Source of the DNA: JBEKDJ01 sp050014415
GTDB taxonomy: Bacteria; Desulfobacterota; BSN033; UBA1163
DNA length: 13,398 nucleotides
Assembly: GCA_050014415.1 (NCBI GenBank)
Contig: JBEKDJ010000228.1
Coordinates: 1-13,398, forward strand
Reading direction: 5' to 3'
Shown here in pieces: positions 1 to 7,262 of this stretch. Within the stretch, counting starts at the first letter, position 1; every line of letters begins with the position of its first letter. The notes beneath the pieces are model-generated. The model searched no databases, had not been told where the DNA came from, and worked only from the letters and a program-made list of their open reading frames with translations. The position numbers and the translations under genes were made by a program.

Positions 1-187
1 CGTGAGAGGTAATTGGCTATCACCAGAACCGCTTTGACGTCCGTCTATCTCTATTTAATTGTCAAAGAACGTTTTATATTCAACCCTCACCCTATTACGA
101 CACAGTCTCTCAAGGGGGAGGAAAAGAGATGACGATTTTCATGGTTCGCGGGTGACGAGTTCAGCAGGAATCATTGTCTAGAAGAAT
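1..187. other. Upstream non-coding stretch, possible end of a preceding gene
   Basis: Frame 1 reaches a TAA at 10-12 after three codons (Arg-Glu-Arg). This could be the last codons of an upstream + strand gene, but that cannot be shown from so little. The rest holds no ORF of note. At 112-121 there is a strong purine-rich Shine-Dalgarno-like tract (GGGGGAGG), and it belongs to a short ORF at 129-155 rather than to the ligase at 188. I saw no convincing sigma-70 promoter: TTGTCA at 59-64 and TATATT at 75-80 are only 10 bases apart. Confidence 0.4.
129..155 (+). other. 8-codon mini-ORF with strong SD upstream of the ligase
   Basis: ATG at 129 reads Met-Thr-Ile-Phe-Met-Val-Arg-Gly and then TGA. 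It is preceded at good spacing by GGGGGAGG (114-121), a much better ribosome-binding site than anything in front of the ligase start at 188. It may be a leader ORF that brings ribosomes to the operon, or the remains of an older start for the ligase, since its frame differs from the ligase frame. There is no sign of amino-acid-specific attenuation codons and no clear hairpin. The ORF is real as a reading frame; that it is translated is a guess. Confidence 0.25.
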
Positions 188-2125
188 ATGGCAGAGGGAA
201 TGACCGACCAGATGGAGCAAGTCTCTAAAGAAAAGGGTGATACCTGGCCCAAGATACTCAAATATAACTATGAAAAGTATGGCGATAATCATAGAGCCAT
301 GCGCTATAAGCATTATGGTATCTGGCAGCCTTATACCTGGAAGGACTACTATCTCAATGTCAAATACCTGGCACTTGGTTTACTATCCCTCGGCTTTGAA
401 CCTGGAGATAAGGTGCTTATTATTGGGGATAATGCCCCACAGTGGTATTATGCTGAGCTGGCTGCCCAGGCTAACCATGGAGTTTCGGTGGGATTGTATT
501 CAGATTTAACTCCACTGGAGATAAAATATATCGCCGAAAATTCGGAGGCTCGATTTGCTATCGTTGAAAGTCAGGAGCAGGTTGATAAGTTTCTCCAGAT
601 CAAGGACGAGGTACCCTTACTCAAAAATGTTATTTACTGGAGCTACAAGGGGCTATCCCACTATGATGACCATATTTTGATGGGATATAGACAGGTCCTG
701 CAATTAGGGGAGAAATATGAAGAGGAACACCCCGGACTCTTTGAGCAGAATGTGGAAACCGGAAAAGCTGATGATATCTGTGCCCTCGTTTACACCTCAG
801 GAACCACCGGGGATGCACCCAAGGGAGCCCTCCATACCTATAGGACGATGAGGACTGGTGCTGACTATCACTTACATCTCGATCCATGGTATGAGAATGA
901 TAATGTTGTCCCCTACCTGCCACCAGCTTGGATGACTGAACAATGGTTTGGGATTGGTTGCCACCTGCTATCGGCTAACATCCTGAACTTCGCTGAAGAG
1001 CCGGAGACCCAACAGCGAGATACTAGGGAAACAGGACCAAGCATTGTATTCAACGGAGCTCGGCTGTGGGAGAGTCAGGCAGCTATGATTCAGGCACGGA
1101 TTCTTGGCGCTGATGCCATCAAGAGGTTTGCCTTCCGTCTGCTCATGCCGATCGGCTATAAGATAGCTGATCTAAAGTTTAAAAAACAAAAGCCAAGCCT
1201 CTTCTGGAAAATAGTCTATTCTTTGGCTGATATCGCCCTATTTAGACCCATCAGAGGCAGCCTTGGTCTGTCAAATGCCAGAATCTGCTATACCACCGGG
1301 GCTATGCTCAGCCCAGATGCCTTCAGGTTCTACCATGCTCTGAATCTTCCCCTCAAAAGCCTGTATGGGACAACAGAGGGTGGAGCTCTAACTGGTGCCA
1401 AGAATGATGACATCTGTTTAGAGACTGTAGGCCCCGCTCACAAGGGGACAGAGGTAAGAATAACCGATAATGGTGAACTCATTTATCGGCAGCCAGGTAT
1501 TTTTGTTGGTTACAATAAGGACCCGGGTAAGACTACTGAGGTGCTTAAAGACGAGTGGTTTTACAGTGGAGACAGCGGTTTCATTAGGGAGGATGGACAC
1601 ATTGTATTCGTAGATAGAGTAAAGGACCTTCTAGAGCTGCCCAATGGTCATAAATTGGCCCCCCAATTTATTGAGAGCCGGCTGAGGTTCAGCCCTTATA
1701 TTAAGGACGCATGGGTACTTGCCGGCCCAAGGAGAAACTACGCCTCGGCAATCATAATCATTAACTATGATAATGTTGCCAGGTGGGCTGGGCAAAGGAA
1801 AGTGGTTTATACTACCTTCACCGAGCTTTCCCAGAAGCCAGAGGTCTACGGGCTGGTGAAGCAAGATATCGACAGAATAAACAGCACTTTGCCCCCCGGT
1901 TCCAGGGTAAGAAAATATATCAATCTGCACAAGGAATTCGACCCTGATGAGGGTGAGTTAACCAGAACCAGGAAGTTGAGGAGGACATTTTTAGAAGGGC
2001 GTTATCGCGAGCTAATCGATGCTATCTATGCTGATAAGACCGAGGTGTCGATAGAAGCTCGGGTCAGATACCGGGATGGGCGGATGGGAACGATAAAAAC
2101 TACTCTTAGCATCAAATCTGTTTAA
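188..2125 (+). CDS. Long-chain-type AMP-dependent acyl-CoA synthetase
   Basis: This is a 645-residue ANL-superfamily adenylate-forming ligase that activates a carboxylic acid with ATP and CoA to the acyl-CoA, probably in the cytoplasm. The ATP-binding motif TSGTTGDAPKG lies at about residues 203-213. YGTTE is at 393-397, the hinge/ATP region YSGDSG with DRVKD is at about 459-480, and the C-terminal lysine region TRTRKLRR is at about 592-599. Length and C-terminal tail fit the COG1022 long-chain group rather than the 550-residue group. The P-loop carries one residue more than the usual TSGTTGxPKG. The start is uncertain: ATG 188 has a weak AGAAG, and ATG 200 (Met5) has GAGGG just upstream. It is followed by livH after 11 bases, so it is probably co-transcribed with a Liv-type importer and likely activates the imported acid. 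The substrate cannot be read from the sequence. Confidence 0.9.
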   Translation: MAEGMTDQMEQVSKEKGDTWPKILKYNYEKYGDNHRAMRYKHYGIWQPYTWKDYYLNVKYLALGLLSLGFEPGDKVLIIGDNAPQWYYAELAAQANHGVSVGLYSDLTPLEIKYIAENSEARFAIVESQEQVDKFLQIKDEVPLLKNVIYWSYKGLSHYDDHILMGYRQVLQLGEKYEEEHPGLFEQNVETGKADDICALVYTSGTTGDAPKGALHTYRTMRTGADYHLHLDPWYENDNVVPYLPPAWMTEQWFGIGCHLLSANILNFAEEPETQQRDTRETGPSIVFNGARLWESQAAMIQARILGADAIKRFAFRLLMPIGYKIADLKFKKQKPSLFWKIVYSLADIALFRPIRGSLGLSNARICYTTGAMLSPDAFRFYHALNLPLKSLYGTTEGGALTGAKNDDICLETVGPAHKGTEVRITDNGELIYRQPGIFVGYNKDPGKTTEVLKDEWFYSGDSGFIREDGHIVFVDRVKDLLELPNGHKLAPQFIESRLRFSPYIKDAWVLAGPRRNYASAIIIINYDNVARWAGQRKVVYTTFTELSQKPEVYGLVKQDIDRINSTLPPGSRVRKYINLHKEFDPDEGELTRTRKLRRTFLEGRYRELIDAIYADKTEVSIEARVRYRDGRMGTIKTTLSIKSV

Positions 2126-2136
2126 GGGGATGATTT

Positions 2137-3024
2137 ATGACCTTTTTTCTACAATTAGTGATTACCGGTTTTGCCCTCGGCATGGTCTATGCCCTTGTGG
2201 CTATAGGCTTTGTTATCATTCTTAAATGCTCCGAAGCGTTTAACATTGCCCAGGGACACTTTGTAATGATTGGTGGTTACCTGGGTTATACCTTCTTGGT
2301 AACCTTCGGCCTACCGATATGGGCCACCCTTGTTATGGCAATAGCAGTGGCAATCTTAATGGGCTTGTTAATAGAACGCCTTGCCCTCCGCCCTCTAGTG
2401 GGTCAACCAGTATTAGCGATAGTCATGATGACCATAGCCCTGGCCACGGTATTTGAAGGGCTGGCAACCCTCATCTGGGGTGGCGAATATAAGACCTATC
2501 ATGGAGTTCTACCGACTTTAACCCTGAAAGTGAGCGGGATATCCATACCTTCAGAGTCGTTAATTGGACTCATCGTATCTATTGTTACCGTAGCTATGCT
2601 TTTACTTTTATTCCGCTATACCAAAATTGGACTGGCCATGAGGGCCACGGCCGAGGATTTGCAGGTGGTCCAAAGTGTTGGTATCAAGGCAACTACCGTT
2701 TATGCCGTATCTTGGATCATCGCCTGTGTCGTCGGTGTCATCGGAGGCATCCTTTTGGGTGGCGTATCCGGTGTTAAAATTGAGCTCTCTGCGATCGGCC
2801 TGAAAGCATTTGCAGTCGTGCTCCTGGGAGGAGTGAACTCAATCGGCGGGGCCATCTTTGCTGGTATTATATTGGGTGTGCTGGAAAATATCGCGGCTGG
2901 ATACTTGGACCCCCTACTGCCTGGTGGTGGTATGGCCCAGGTATTCCCGTTCATTGTTATGATTATAGTGCTCATCTTTCGGCCCTATGGTCTATTTGGA
3001 CTGGCCAGGATAGAAAGGATTTAA
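2137..3024 (+). CDS. livH: Branched-chain amino-acid-type ABC transporter permease LivH
   Basis: This 295-residue inner-membrane permease has the size of LivH proteins and is one of the two membrane subunits of a hydrophobic-amino-acid-type (HAAT) ABC importer. It is almost wholly hydrophobic with about eight membrane segments. Family landmarks are the N-terminal stretch GFALGMVYALVAIGF (about 11-25), AFNIAQGHFVMIGGY (34-48), the cytoplasmic coupling loop TKIGLAMRATAEDLQVVQSVGI (split across 162-183), the GLKAFAVVLLGGVNSIGGAI region (221-240) and RPYGLFG (282-288). ATG 2137 follows AAGGGGATG at useful spacing. It sits 11 bases after the ligase and 3 bases before livM, so the three genes form one operon. 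In such clusters the ligand is often not an amino acid; uptake of an organic acid is an inference from the adjacent ligase. Confidence 0.95.
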   Translation: MTFFLQLVITGFALGMVYALVAIGFVIILKCSEAFNIAQGHFVMIGGYLGYTFLVTFGLPIWATLVMAIAVAILMGLLIERLALRPLVGQPVLAIVMMTIALATVFEGLATLIWGGEYKTYHGVLPTLTLKVSGISIPSESLIGLIVSIVTVAMLLLLFRYTKIGLAMRATAEDLQVVQSVGIKATTVYAVSWIIACVVGVIGGILLGGVSGVKIELSAIGLKAFAVVLLGGVNSIGGAIFAGIILGVLENIAAGYLDPLLPGGGMAQVFPFIVMIIVLIFRPYGLFGLARIERI

Positions 3025-3027
3025 TAA

Positions 3028-4077
3028 ATGGGTTTACGCAGCGGCACCTTTCAAGAAAATTACTCCCAGGATATGGCTATCTTCCGCAGCAGACTGCACT
3101 GGGGAATGCTGCTTGCTTTCCTCATCCTTCTTTTCATCTGTCCTTTATTTTGTAGCGATAGGATGTTGACCATTATGACCATGATTGGTATTTCCATTAT
3201 CAGTGTTCACGGACTCAGTATTTTAACCGGATACTGTGGTCAAATCTCCATCGGTCATGTCGGCTTTATGGCTGTGGGTGCCTATGCCTCGGCTATCCTT
3301 ACCGCCAAGCTTGGCTGGTCCTTCTGGGCAGCCCTACCCTGTGCTGCCCTAACTGCGGGAGTGGCAGGTTTGATCTTTGGCCTGCCTTCACTCAAGATTA
3401 AGGGCTTCTATCTCATCATGGCAACCATTGCCGCACATTTTATCATCATCTGGCTTATACTCCAGCTCCGAAATGTCACTGGTGGCGCTGATGGCTTACC
3501 TGTGCCAAAGCCCAAGATAGGGAGTTTTGTGTTGAAGTCCAAAGCCAGCTACTTCTATCTGGTTATGGCCATTACCTGTCTATCTACGTTGGCGGCCAAA
3601 AACATCGTCAGGACCAGAGCAGGCAGGGCCTTCGTCGCGATCAGGGATAACGATCTGGCGGCTGAAGTCATGGGGATTAGCCTGTGGAGTTATAAACTTC
3701 AAGCTTTCTTCATTGGCTGTGTTTTTGCCGGTGTTGCCGGGGTATTGTTGGTTCACTACTTTGCCTTCGCAAGTGTCGATCAATTTCTCTTCATGGATTC
3801 AGTATGGTATTTGGGCATGTTGATCGTCGGTGGCATGGGCAGCACCATAGGGGCTATCTTTGGTGCGGTATCTCTCAAGCTACTGGATGAGCTGGTTATC
3901 TTTGTCGGTCCAATTTTATCTAAAGCCGTTGCTGCCCAGGCAGCCGCATCCTTGGCTCTCATCACCCACGGATCAGTTATCATACTCTTCCTTATTTTTG
4001 AACCGAGGGGGCTCGCTCATCTGTGGGCGGTCATCAAGGCCTATTTCAGACTGTGGCCTTTCTCACATGAGGAATAA
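3028..4077 (+). CDS. livM: Branched-chain amino-acid-type ABC transporter permease LivM
   Basis: This 349-residue inner-membrane permease is the partner of LivH. Family signatures are LTGYCGQISIGHVGFMAVGA (66-85), SLKIKGFYLIMATIA (121-135), TGGADGLP (151-158), the coupling loop RTRAGRAFVAIRDNDLAAE (195-213), IVGGMGSTIGAIFGA (266-280) and the C-terminal EPRGLAHLW (325-333). About eight to ten hydrophobic segments follow a roughly 25-residue polar N-terminus. It begins 3 bases after the livH stop, with AAAGGA inside the end of livH as ribosome-binding site, which suggests translational coupling. The family often continues into, or is followed by, the ATPase livG. Here it is not: the next genes are binding proteins, so the ATPases must be encoded elsewhere, perhaps just upstream of the window. 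Confidence 0.95.
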   Translation: MGLRSGTFQENYSQDMAIFRSRLHWGMLLAFLILLFICPLFCSDRMLTIMTMIGISIISVHGLSILTGYCGQISIGHVGFMAVGAYASAILTAKLGWSFWAALPCAALTAGVAGLIFGLPSLKIKGFYLIMATIAAHFIIIWLILQLRNVTGGADGLPVPKPKIGSFVLKSKASYFYLVMAITCLSTLAAKNIVRTRAGRAFVAIRDNDLAAEVMGISLWSYKLQAFFIGCVFAGVAGVLLVHYFAFASVDQFLFMDSVWYLGMLIVGGMGSTIGAIFGAVSLKLLDELVIFVGPILSKAVAAQAAASLALITHGSVIILFLIFEPRGLAHLWAVIKAYFRLWPFSHEE

Positions 4078-4079
4078 GA

Positions 4080-4148
4080 ATGAACCCCTTTAGAAAGGAG
4101 GGGGCTTTGATGGCCGGACTTTCTAAAGGGGTGAAGGGAGGTGATTAA
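4080..4148 (+). other. Candidate 22-codon ORF overlapping the livM-SBP hairpin
   Basis: ATG 4080 lies 3 bases after the livM stop and 7 bases after GAGG (4069-4072). It encodes 22 residues beginning MNPFRKEGALMAG and ending in KGGD before TAA at 4146-4148. The frame runs through both arms of the 13-bp inverted repeat (4085-4131) and stops inside the 5' arm of the next stem (4141-4152), so translating ribosomes would disturb both structures. It may be a leader peptide, or simply an open frame across a hairpin. I recognise no family. Confidence 0.25.
4085..4131 (+). promoter_or_regulatory. Perfect 13-bp inverted repeat between livM and the first binding protein
   Basis: CCCCTTTAGAAAG (4085-4097) is exactly complementary to CTTTCTAAAGGGG (4119-4131), with a 21-base loop. 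No T-tract follows the 3' arm, so this is not a standard intrinsic terminator. A hairpin here, between permease genes and a binding-protein gene, could stabilise one side of a processed mRNA so that the binding protein is made in excess, as is known for other ABC operons. The pairing is seen directly; the role is inferred. Confidence 0.6.
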
Positions 4149-4187
4149 ATTTAAAAATACCATCGTTGATGGTGCAAATCAAATCAC
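4141..4187 (+). promoter_or_regulatory. Structured leader stem before the first binding protein
   Basis: GTGATT (4141-4146) pairs with AATCAC (4182-4187). After a 2x2 mismatch, ATTT (4149-4152) pairs with AAAT (4176-4179). Inside, ACCATC (4159-4164) and GATGGT (4168-4173) form a 6-bp stem with a GTT loop. The tiers make a 47-base stem-loop ending about 8 bases before the gene's Shine-Dalgarno (AAAGGAG, about 4195-4201). It contains its own SD-like GGGAGGTGATT at the 5' edge. It matches no riboswitch class I know; it may be an mRNA-stability or translation-control element. Confidence 0.4.
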
Positions 4188-4208
4188 AATTCAGAAAGGA
4201 GAAAAAAA

Positions 4209-5456
4209 ATGCTTAAAATAAGATTAGGATTGGCAATTCCCATAATTCTTATGCTGACAGTATTATCACTATTACCCGCTAGCGCAAATGCTCAAAAAAA
4301 ACTCTATATCTCCGGCACCCAGTCGCTAACCGGGCCCTATGCTGAGGATTCGGCAGCGGTCCTGGCTGCGTTTGAGGACTATGCCAAATATGTAAATGAG
4401 ACAAAACGTATGGCTCCATGGCGAAATGAGAAATTCCCCGCTGATATCAACTTGGAGGTGCTGTGGCGAGATGATGAACTCAAGCCGGCTAAGGCACTCA
4501 CGATCTACGAGGAGCTTAAGGCCAAGGGAATATTGGTCTACAGATGTTCGGGTTCGCCCATAGCGCTGGCACTAAAGGATAGGCTCAAGGAGGACCATAT
4601 GGGTGCCACGAGTATGGCTACCGGGCCCTATCTCCTGAAACCACCAGGAACCATTTTTACCTATTACCCTATTTACACTGATTCCATAGCCGCCGTAGCT
4701 GACTGGTTCAAAGAGAAATGGAAGGAGAGTAGGAAGCCGAGGGTTGCCTACCTTACTTCAGACAATGCAATGGGTAAGTCGATTGAGATCCCTGAGATGA
4801 AAGCATATCTTGAAAAAATAGGATACGAGTTTGTTGGCATCCAGTATGTGCCTCTCGTGCCTACCTCTCCGCCAACCACCCAGCTGATGTGGTTAAAGGA
4901 AAACAAGGTTGACCTCGCCCTTGGAGTGCTGATTAATCCCAATGCACAGCCGACGGTAAAGGAAATGGTCAGACTGGGTATGGGACCTTATCAGCCTTAC
5001 AAGATGGTTTTGGGCTCTGCCACACCGGGACATATTGCTGTATTTGCTCCGGCAATGGGTGAACTGGGTGACGGTTATGTCTGCGCTGGTAGCTTCCCTC
5101 CATTTGATGAGCTTTCCACCCCCGGGATAAAGTTCATAGTTGAAAACCAGAAGAAGTATCACCCCGACAAATTTGTATCGCACATCCAGTATTGTGGGGG
5201 TTTTCTTGAGGCCATGATCCAGACCGAGGCATTAAGGCTGGCCTTACAAAAGGTGCCCTTTGAAAAACTAACGCCGGCTGATGTACTTAATAACGGTTTT
5301 TACAAGATTAAGAACCTCGAAACTGGTGGTGTTAGCAGTACACCCATGACCTATGGTCCTGGAGAAATCGAGGGTGTTGATTCGGTACGTGTTGACCAGT
5401 TGCAGAAGGGTAAGATTGTAAAACTGGGCGCCTGGCCTTGTCGCCATCTGTATTAG
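4209..5456 (+). CDS. Liv-type periplasmic substrate-binding protein, copy 1
   Basis: This 415-residue type I periplasmic binding protein (Peripla_BP_6/LivK-like) is the extracytoplasmic ligand receptor for a HAAT ABC importer. It has a Sec signal peptide: KIR positive end, hydrophobic core at about 8-22, cleavage after SANA at residue 28. There is no lipobox cysteine, so it is a soluble periplasmic protein. The mature start KKLYISGTQSLTGPYAED carries the usual first strand and the S/T-G-P-Y-A ligand loop of the family. ATG 4209 follows AGAAAGGAG. It lies downstream of livHM and is the natural partner of those permeases. It is closely similar over its whole length to the protein at 6006-7256, most strongly in residues 30-215, and diverges in about 225-310. 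The ligand is unknown; organic acids or aromatic compounds are as plausible as amino acids given the neighbours. Confidence 0.92.
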   Translation: MLKIRLGLAIPIILMLTVLSLLPASANAQKKLYISGTQSLTGPYAEDSAAVLAAFEDYAKYVNETKRMAPWRNEKFPADINLEVLWRDDELKPAKALTIYEELKAKGILVYRCSGSPIALALKDRLKEDHMGATSMATGPYLLKPPGTIFTYYPIYTDSIAAVADWFKEKWKESRKPRVAYLTSDNAMGKSIEIPEMKAYLEKIGYEFVGIQYVPLVPTSPPTTQLMWLKENKVDLALGVLINPNAQPTVKEMVRLGMGPYQPYKMVLGSATPGHIAVFAPAMGELGDGYVCAGSFPPFDELSTPGIKFIVENQKKYHPDKFVSHIQYCGGFLEAMIQTEALRLALQKVPFEKLTPADVLNNGFYKIKNLETGGVSSTPMTYGPGEIEGVDSVRVDQLQKGKIVKLGAWPCRHLY

Positions 5457-5471
5457 CACAAATCCTTTATG

Positions 5472-5505
5472 TTTTGGGGGGCTTTACACATGGAGCCCCC
5501 CAAAA
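5472..5505 (+). promoter_or_regulatory. 3' hairpin after binding protein copy 1 (12-bp perfect stem)
   Basis: TTTTGGGGGGCT (5472-5483) is exactly complementary to AGCCCCCCAAAA (5494-5505), with a 10-base loop, beginning 16 bases after the stop codon. The 3' arm is followed by ACTCTC and not by a U-tract, so it is better described as a 3'-end stabilising hairpin or a processed end than as a textbook terminator. A related hairpin follows copy 2 at 7263-7295. Confidence 0.6.
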
Positions 5506-5526
5506 ACTCTCATTGAAACTAAAGAA

Positions 5527-5803
5527 GAAAAGAAAGCATCTATTATCATTCGTCCTTGGATTATAGACTCGAATCTGCCGTGGGGGATAGGAGCATTTCT
5601 CGATAGCCCCCAGACCCCAGAGATCAATGAGTTCATATTTAAAAATATGTGGGTTTGGGGGATCTTTTCCTATCCAATAACTTCATAGAGAGGATTTTCT
5701 TCCATTCGAGTGACAAAATAAACGCTCTGACCGTCCATCTGCCAAACATAGCATAGTCATTGTAACCCCAATCATCCACGACAATGGTACCGGGGTCAAG
5801 TTG
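5527..5803 (-). pseudogene. Relic of an IS4-family (DDE) transposase
   Basis: On the minus strand three consecutive reading-frame pieces together read like the middle of an IS4-type transposase (COG3385/DDE_Tnp_1). Piece A (5803-5732) gives DPGTIVVDDWGYNDYAMF then GRWT, the region around the second catalytic Asp, usually F-D-R-G-Y. Piece B (5735-5643), after a frameshift, gives SVYFVTRMEENPLYEVIG, a TAG at 5672-5670, then KIPQTHIF. Piece C (5640-5527), after another shift, gives YELIDLWGLGAIEKC then RQIRVYNPRTND, as in the usual 'LRRI.V.D' region. The N-terminal third, the first Asp and the C-terminal Glu region are absent, and no inverted ends were found. It is therefore a decayed internal fragment of about 90 codons. 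I matched it from memory of the family; the order and spacing of the motifs make it convincing. Confidence 0.7.
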
Positions 5804-5836
5804 AAAGGGATATTAAGGGGAGCACAAAATAGTTTA

Positions 5837-5918
5837 CTTTAAAAATGCCAAAAGTGGTCATTGCGAGGAGCGTCAGCGACGCGGCAATCTAAGCCTTCAT
5901 GATGACCGCATTTTAAAG
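5837..5918. repeat. 82-bp nested palindrome, MITE/REP-like
   Basis: Four nested complementary pairs centre on the same point. The outer arms are CTTTAAAAATGC (5837-5848) and GCATTTTAAAG (5908-5918), complementary with one extra A. Next come GGTCAT (5856-5861) with ATGACC (5902-5907), then ATTGC (5860-5864) with GCAAT (5884-5888), and the innermost GCGTC (5870-5874) with GACGC (5878-5882) around an AGC loop. The core, GTCATTGCGAGGAGCG through GCGGCAATCT (5857-5890), is of a type I recall as a dispersed palindromic repeat in many bacterial genomes. It codes for nothing and lies about 90 bases upstream of the second binding protein. Confidence 0.6.
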
Positions 5919-6005
5919 CAATGGAGATACCTCTGCCCGACCTGAACTCCGGAACTTATTGAACTTAGTTACGAGACGCAACAATAAGAAAGGAGGAAAG
6001 AAGAA

Positions 6006-7256
6006 ATGTTTAAAATTAGATTGGCGTTTATAACTTCTGTGATTTTTATGCTGATGGCATCATCACTGTTTCCTGTCAGTGCTGAGGCTGAGAAAACACT
6101 ATATGTCGGCGGCACCATGGCGCTTACCGGTCCCTACGCTGAGGATACGGCGGCGGAACTGGCTGCCTTTGAGGACTACACGAAATATGTAAATGAGACA
6201 AAGCGTATGGCTCCATGGCGAAATGAGAAATTCCCCGGTGATATCACTCTGGAAGTTCTGTGGAGAGACGATATGCTCATGCCAGCTAAGGCGCTGAGTA
6301 TCTATGAGGAGCTTAAGGCTAAGGGAATGTTAGTCTATAGGATATCGGCGTCATCCGTAGCACTGGCATTAAAAGACAGGCTAAACGCGGACAATATAGG
6401 TGCCACGACTATGGCTGCTGGACCCTACCTCCTGACGCCGCCACAAACAATCTTCACCAGTTACCCTATTTATACCGACAACTTTGGCGCTGTCGCCGAC
6501 TGGTTCATAGAGAACTGGAAGGAAACCAGGAAGCCAAGAGTTGCCTACCTTACTGCCGATAACGCCATGGGAAAGGCGATGGAGACACCTGAGTTGGAGG
6601 CGTATCTCAAGAAGCTGGGATATGAATTTGTTGGCATCCAGTATGTGCCTCTCGTACCTACCACACCACCTACTACCCAGCTTATGTGGCTGAAGGAAAA
6701 AAAGGTTGACCTTGCCATAGGTATGATGATTGACCCCGGTTCACAGCCGACGATAAAGGAGGCGGTCAGGCTGGATATGGGAACACGCCTGGGTTCCAAG
6801 ATAGCCTTTGCCTTTTGCAATAGTCACCTTGAGGTGATGATGCGGTCTATGGGTGCTGAATTGAGTGAGGGTGTTCTCATGCCTGGTGACTTCCCCCCCA
6901 AGGATTACCCATGTGGTGGGATAAAGTTCCTCAACGAACTGCAGGATAGGTATCGCCAGAGCAAGAAGGTTACCCACGTTATGTATGAGCATGGCATGGT
7001 TGAAGTCATGATCCAAGCTGAGGCATTAAGGCTTGCCTTACAAGAGGTGCCTTTTGAAAAAATAAAACCGGTCGACGTACTCAAGAATGGCTTCTATAAG
7101 ATTAAAAATTTTGACATCGGTGAGTTAACCAATACCCCGCTGACCTATGGTCCGGGTAATATTCAGGGTTGTAGTGCAGTACGTCTTTGGCAGGCCCAAG
7201 GGGGAAAGATGGTAAAACTGGGCGTCTGGCCAATTCGCCATCTTTATAGCAAATAA
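6006..7256 (+). CDS. Liv-type periplasmic substrate-binding protein, copy 2
   Basis: This 416-residue LivK-like type I binding protein is a paralog of the protein at 4209-5456. The signal peptide has the same layout (KIR, core at about 7-22, cleavage after SAEA at residue 28, no lipobox). The mature start is KTLYVGGTMALTGPYAED. The two proteins share long identical blocks, for example APWRNEKFP, YEELKAKG, GYEFVGIQYVPLVPT and TTQLMWLKE, and near-identical DNA in the same places. They differ strongly between about residues 225 and 310. SD AAAGGAGG lies just before ATG 6006. Either this copy gives the same permeases a second specificity, or it serves another importer. The spacer ahead of it contains mobile-element debris, so it may have its own promoter; I could not find a clear one. 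Confidence 0.92.
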   Translation: MFKIRLAFITSVIFMLMASSLFPVSAEAEKTLYVGGTMALTGPYAEDTAAELAAFEDYTKYVNETKRMAPWRNEKFPGDITLEVLWRDDMLMPAKALSIYEELKAKGMLVYRISASSVALALKDRLNADNIGATTMAAGPYLLTPPQTIFTSYPIYTDNFGAVADWFIENWKETRKPRVAYLTADNAMGKAMETPELEAYLKKLGYEFVGIQYVPLVPTTPPTTQLMWLKEKKVDLAIGMMIDPGSQPTIKEAVRLDMGTRLGSKIAFAFCNSHLEVMMRSMGAELSEGVLMPGDFPPKDYPCGGIKFLNELQDRYRQSKKVTHVMYEHGMVEVMIQAEALRLALQEVPFEKIKPVDVLKNGFYKIKNFDIGELTNTPLTYGPGNIQGCSAVRLWQAQGGKMVKLGVWPIRHLYSK

Positions 7257-7262
7257 CTATTA

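Noticed and set aside
5472..5505. Textbook rho-independent terminator after the first binding protein
   Set aside because: The stem is perfect, but the 3' arm ends in A residues and is not followed by a T-tract on either strand. I kept it as a 3' hairpin only.
5959..5987. TTGAAC-N17-CAATAA as promoter of the second binding protein
   Set aside because: The -10 box is poor, and the transcript would start inside the ribosome-binding site, too close to ATG 6006.
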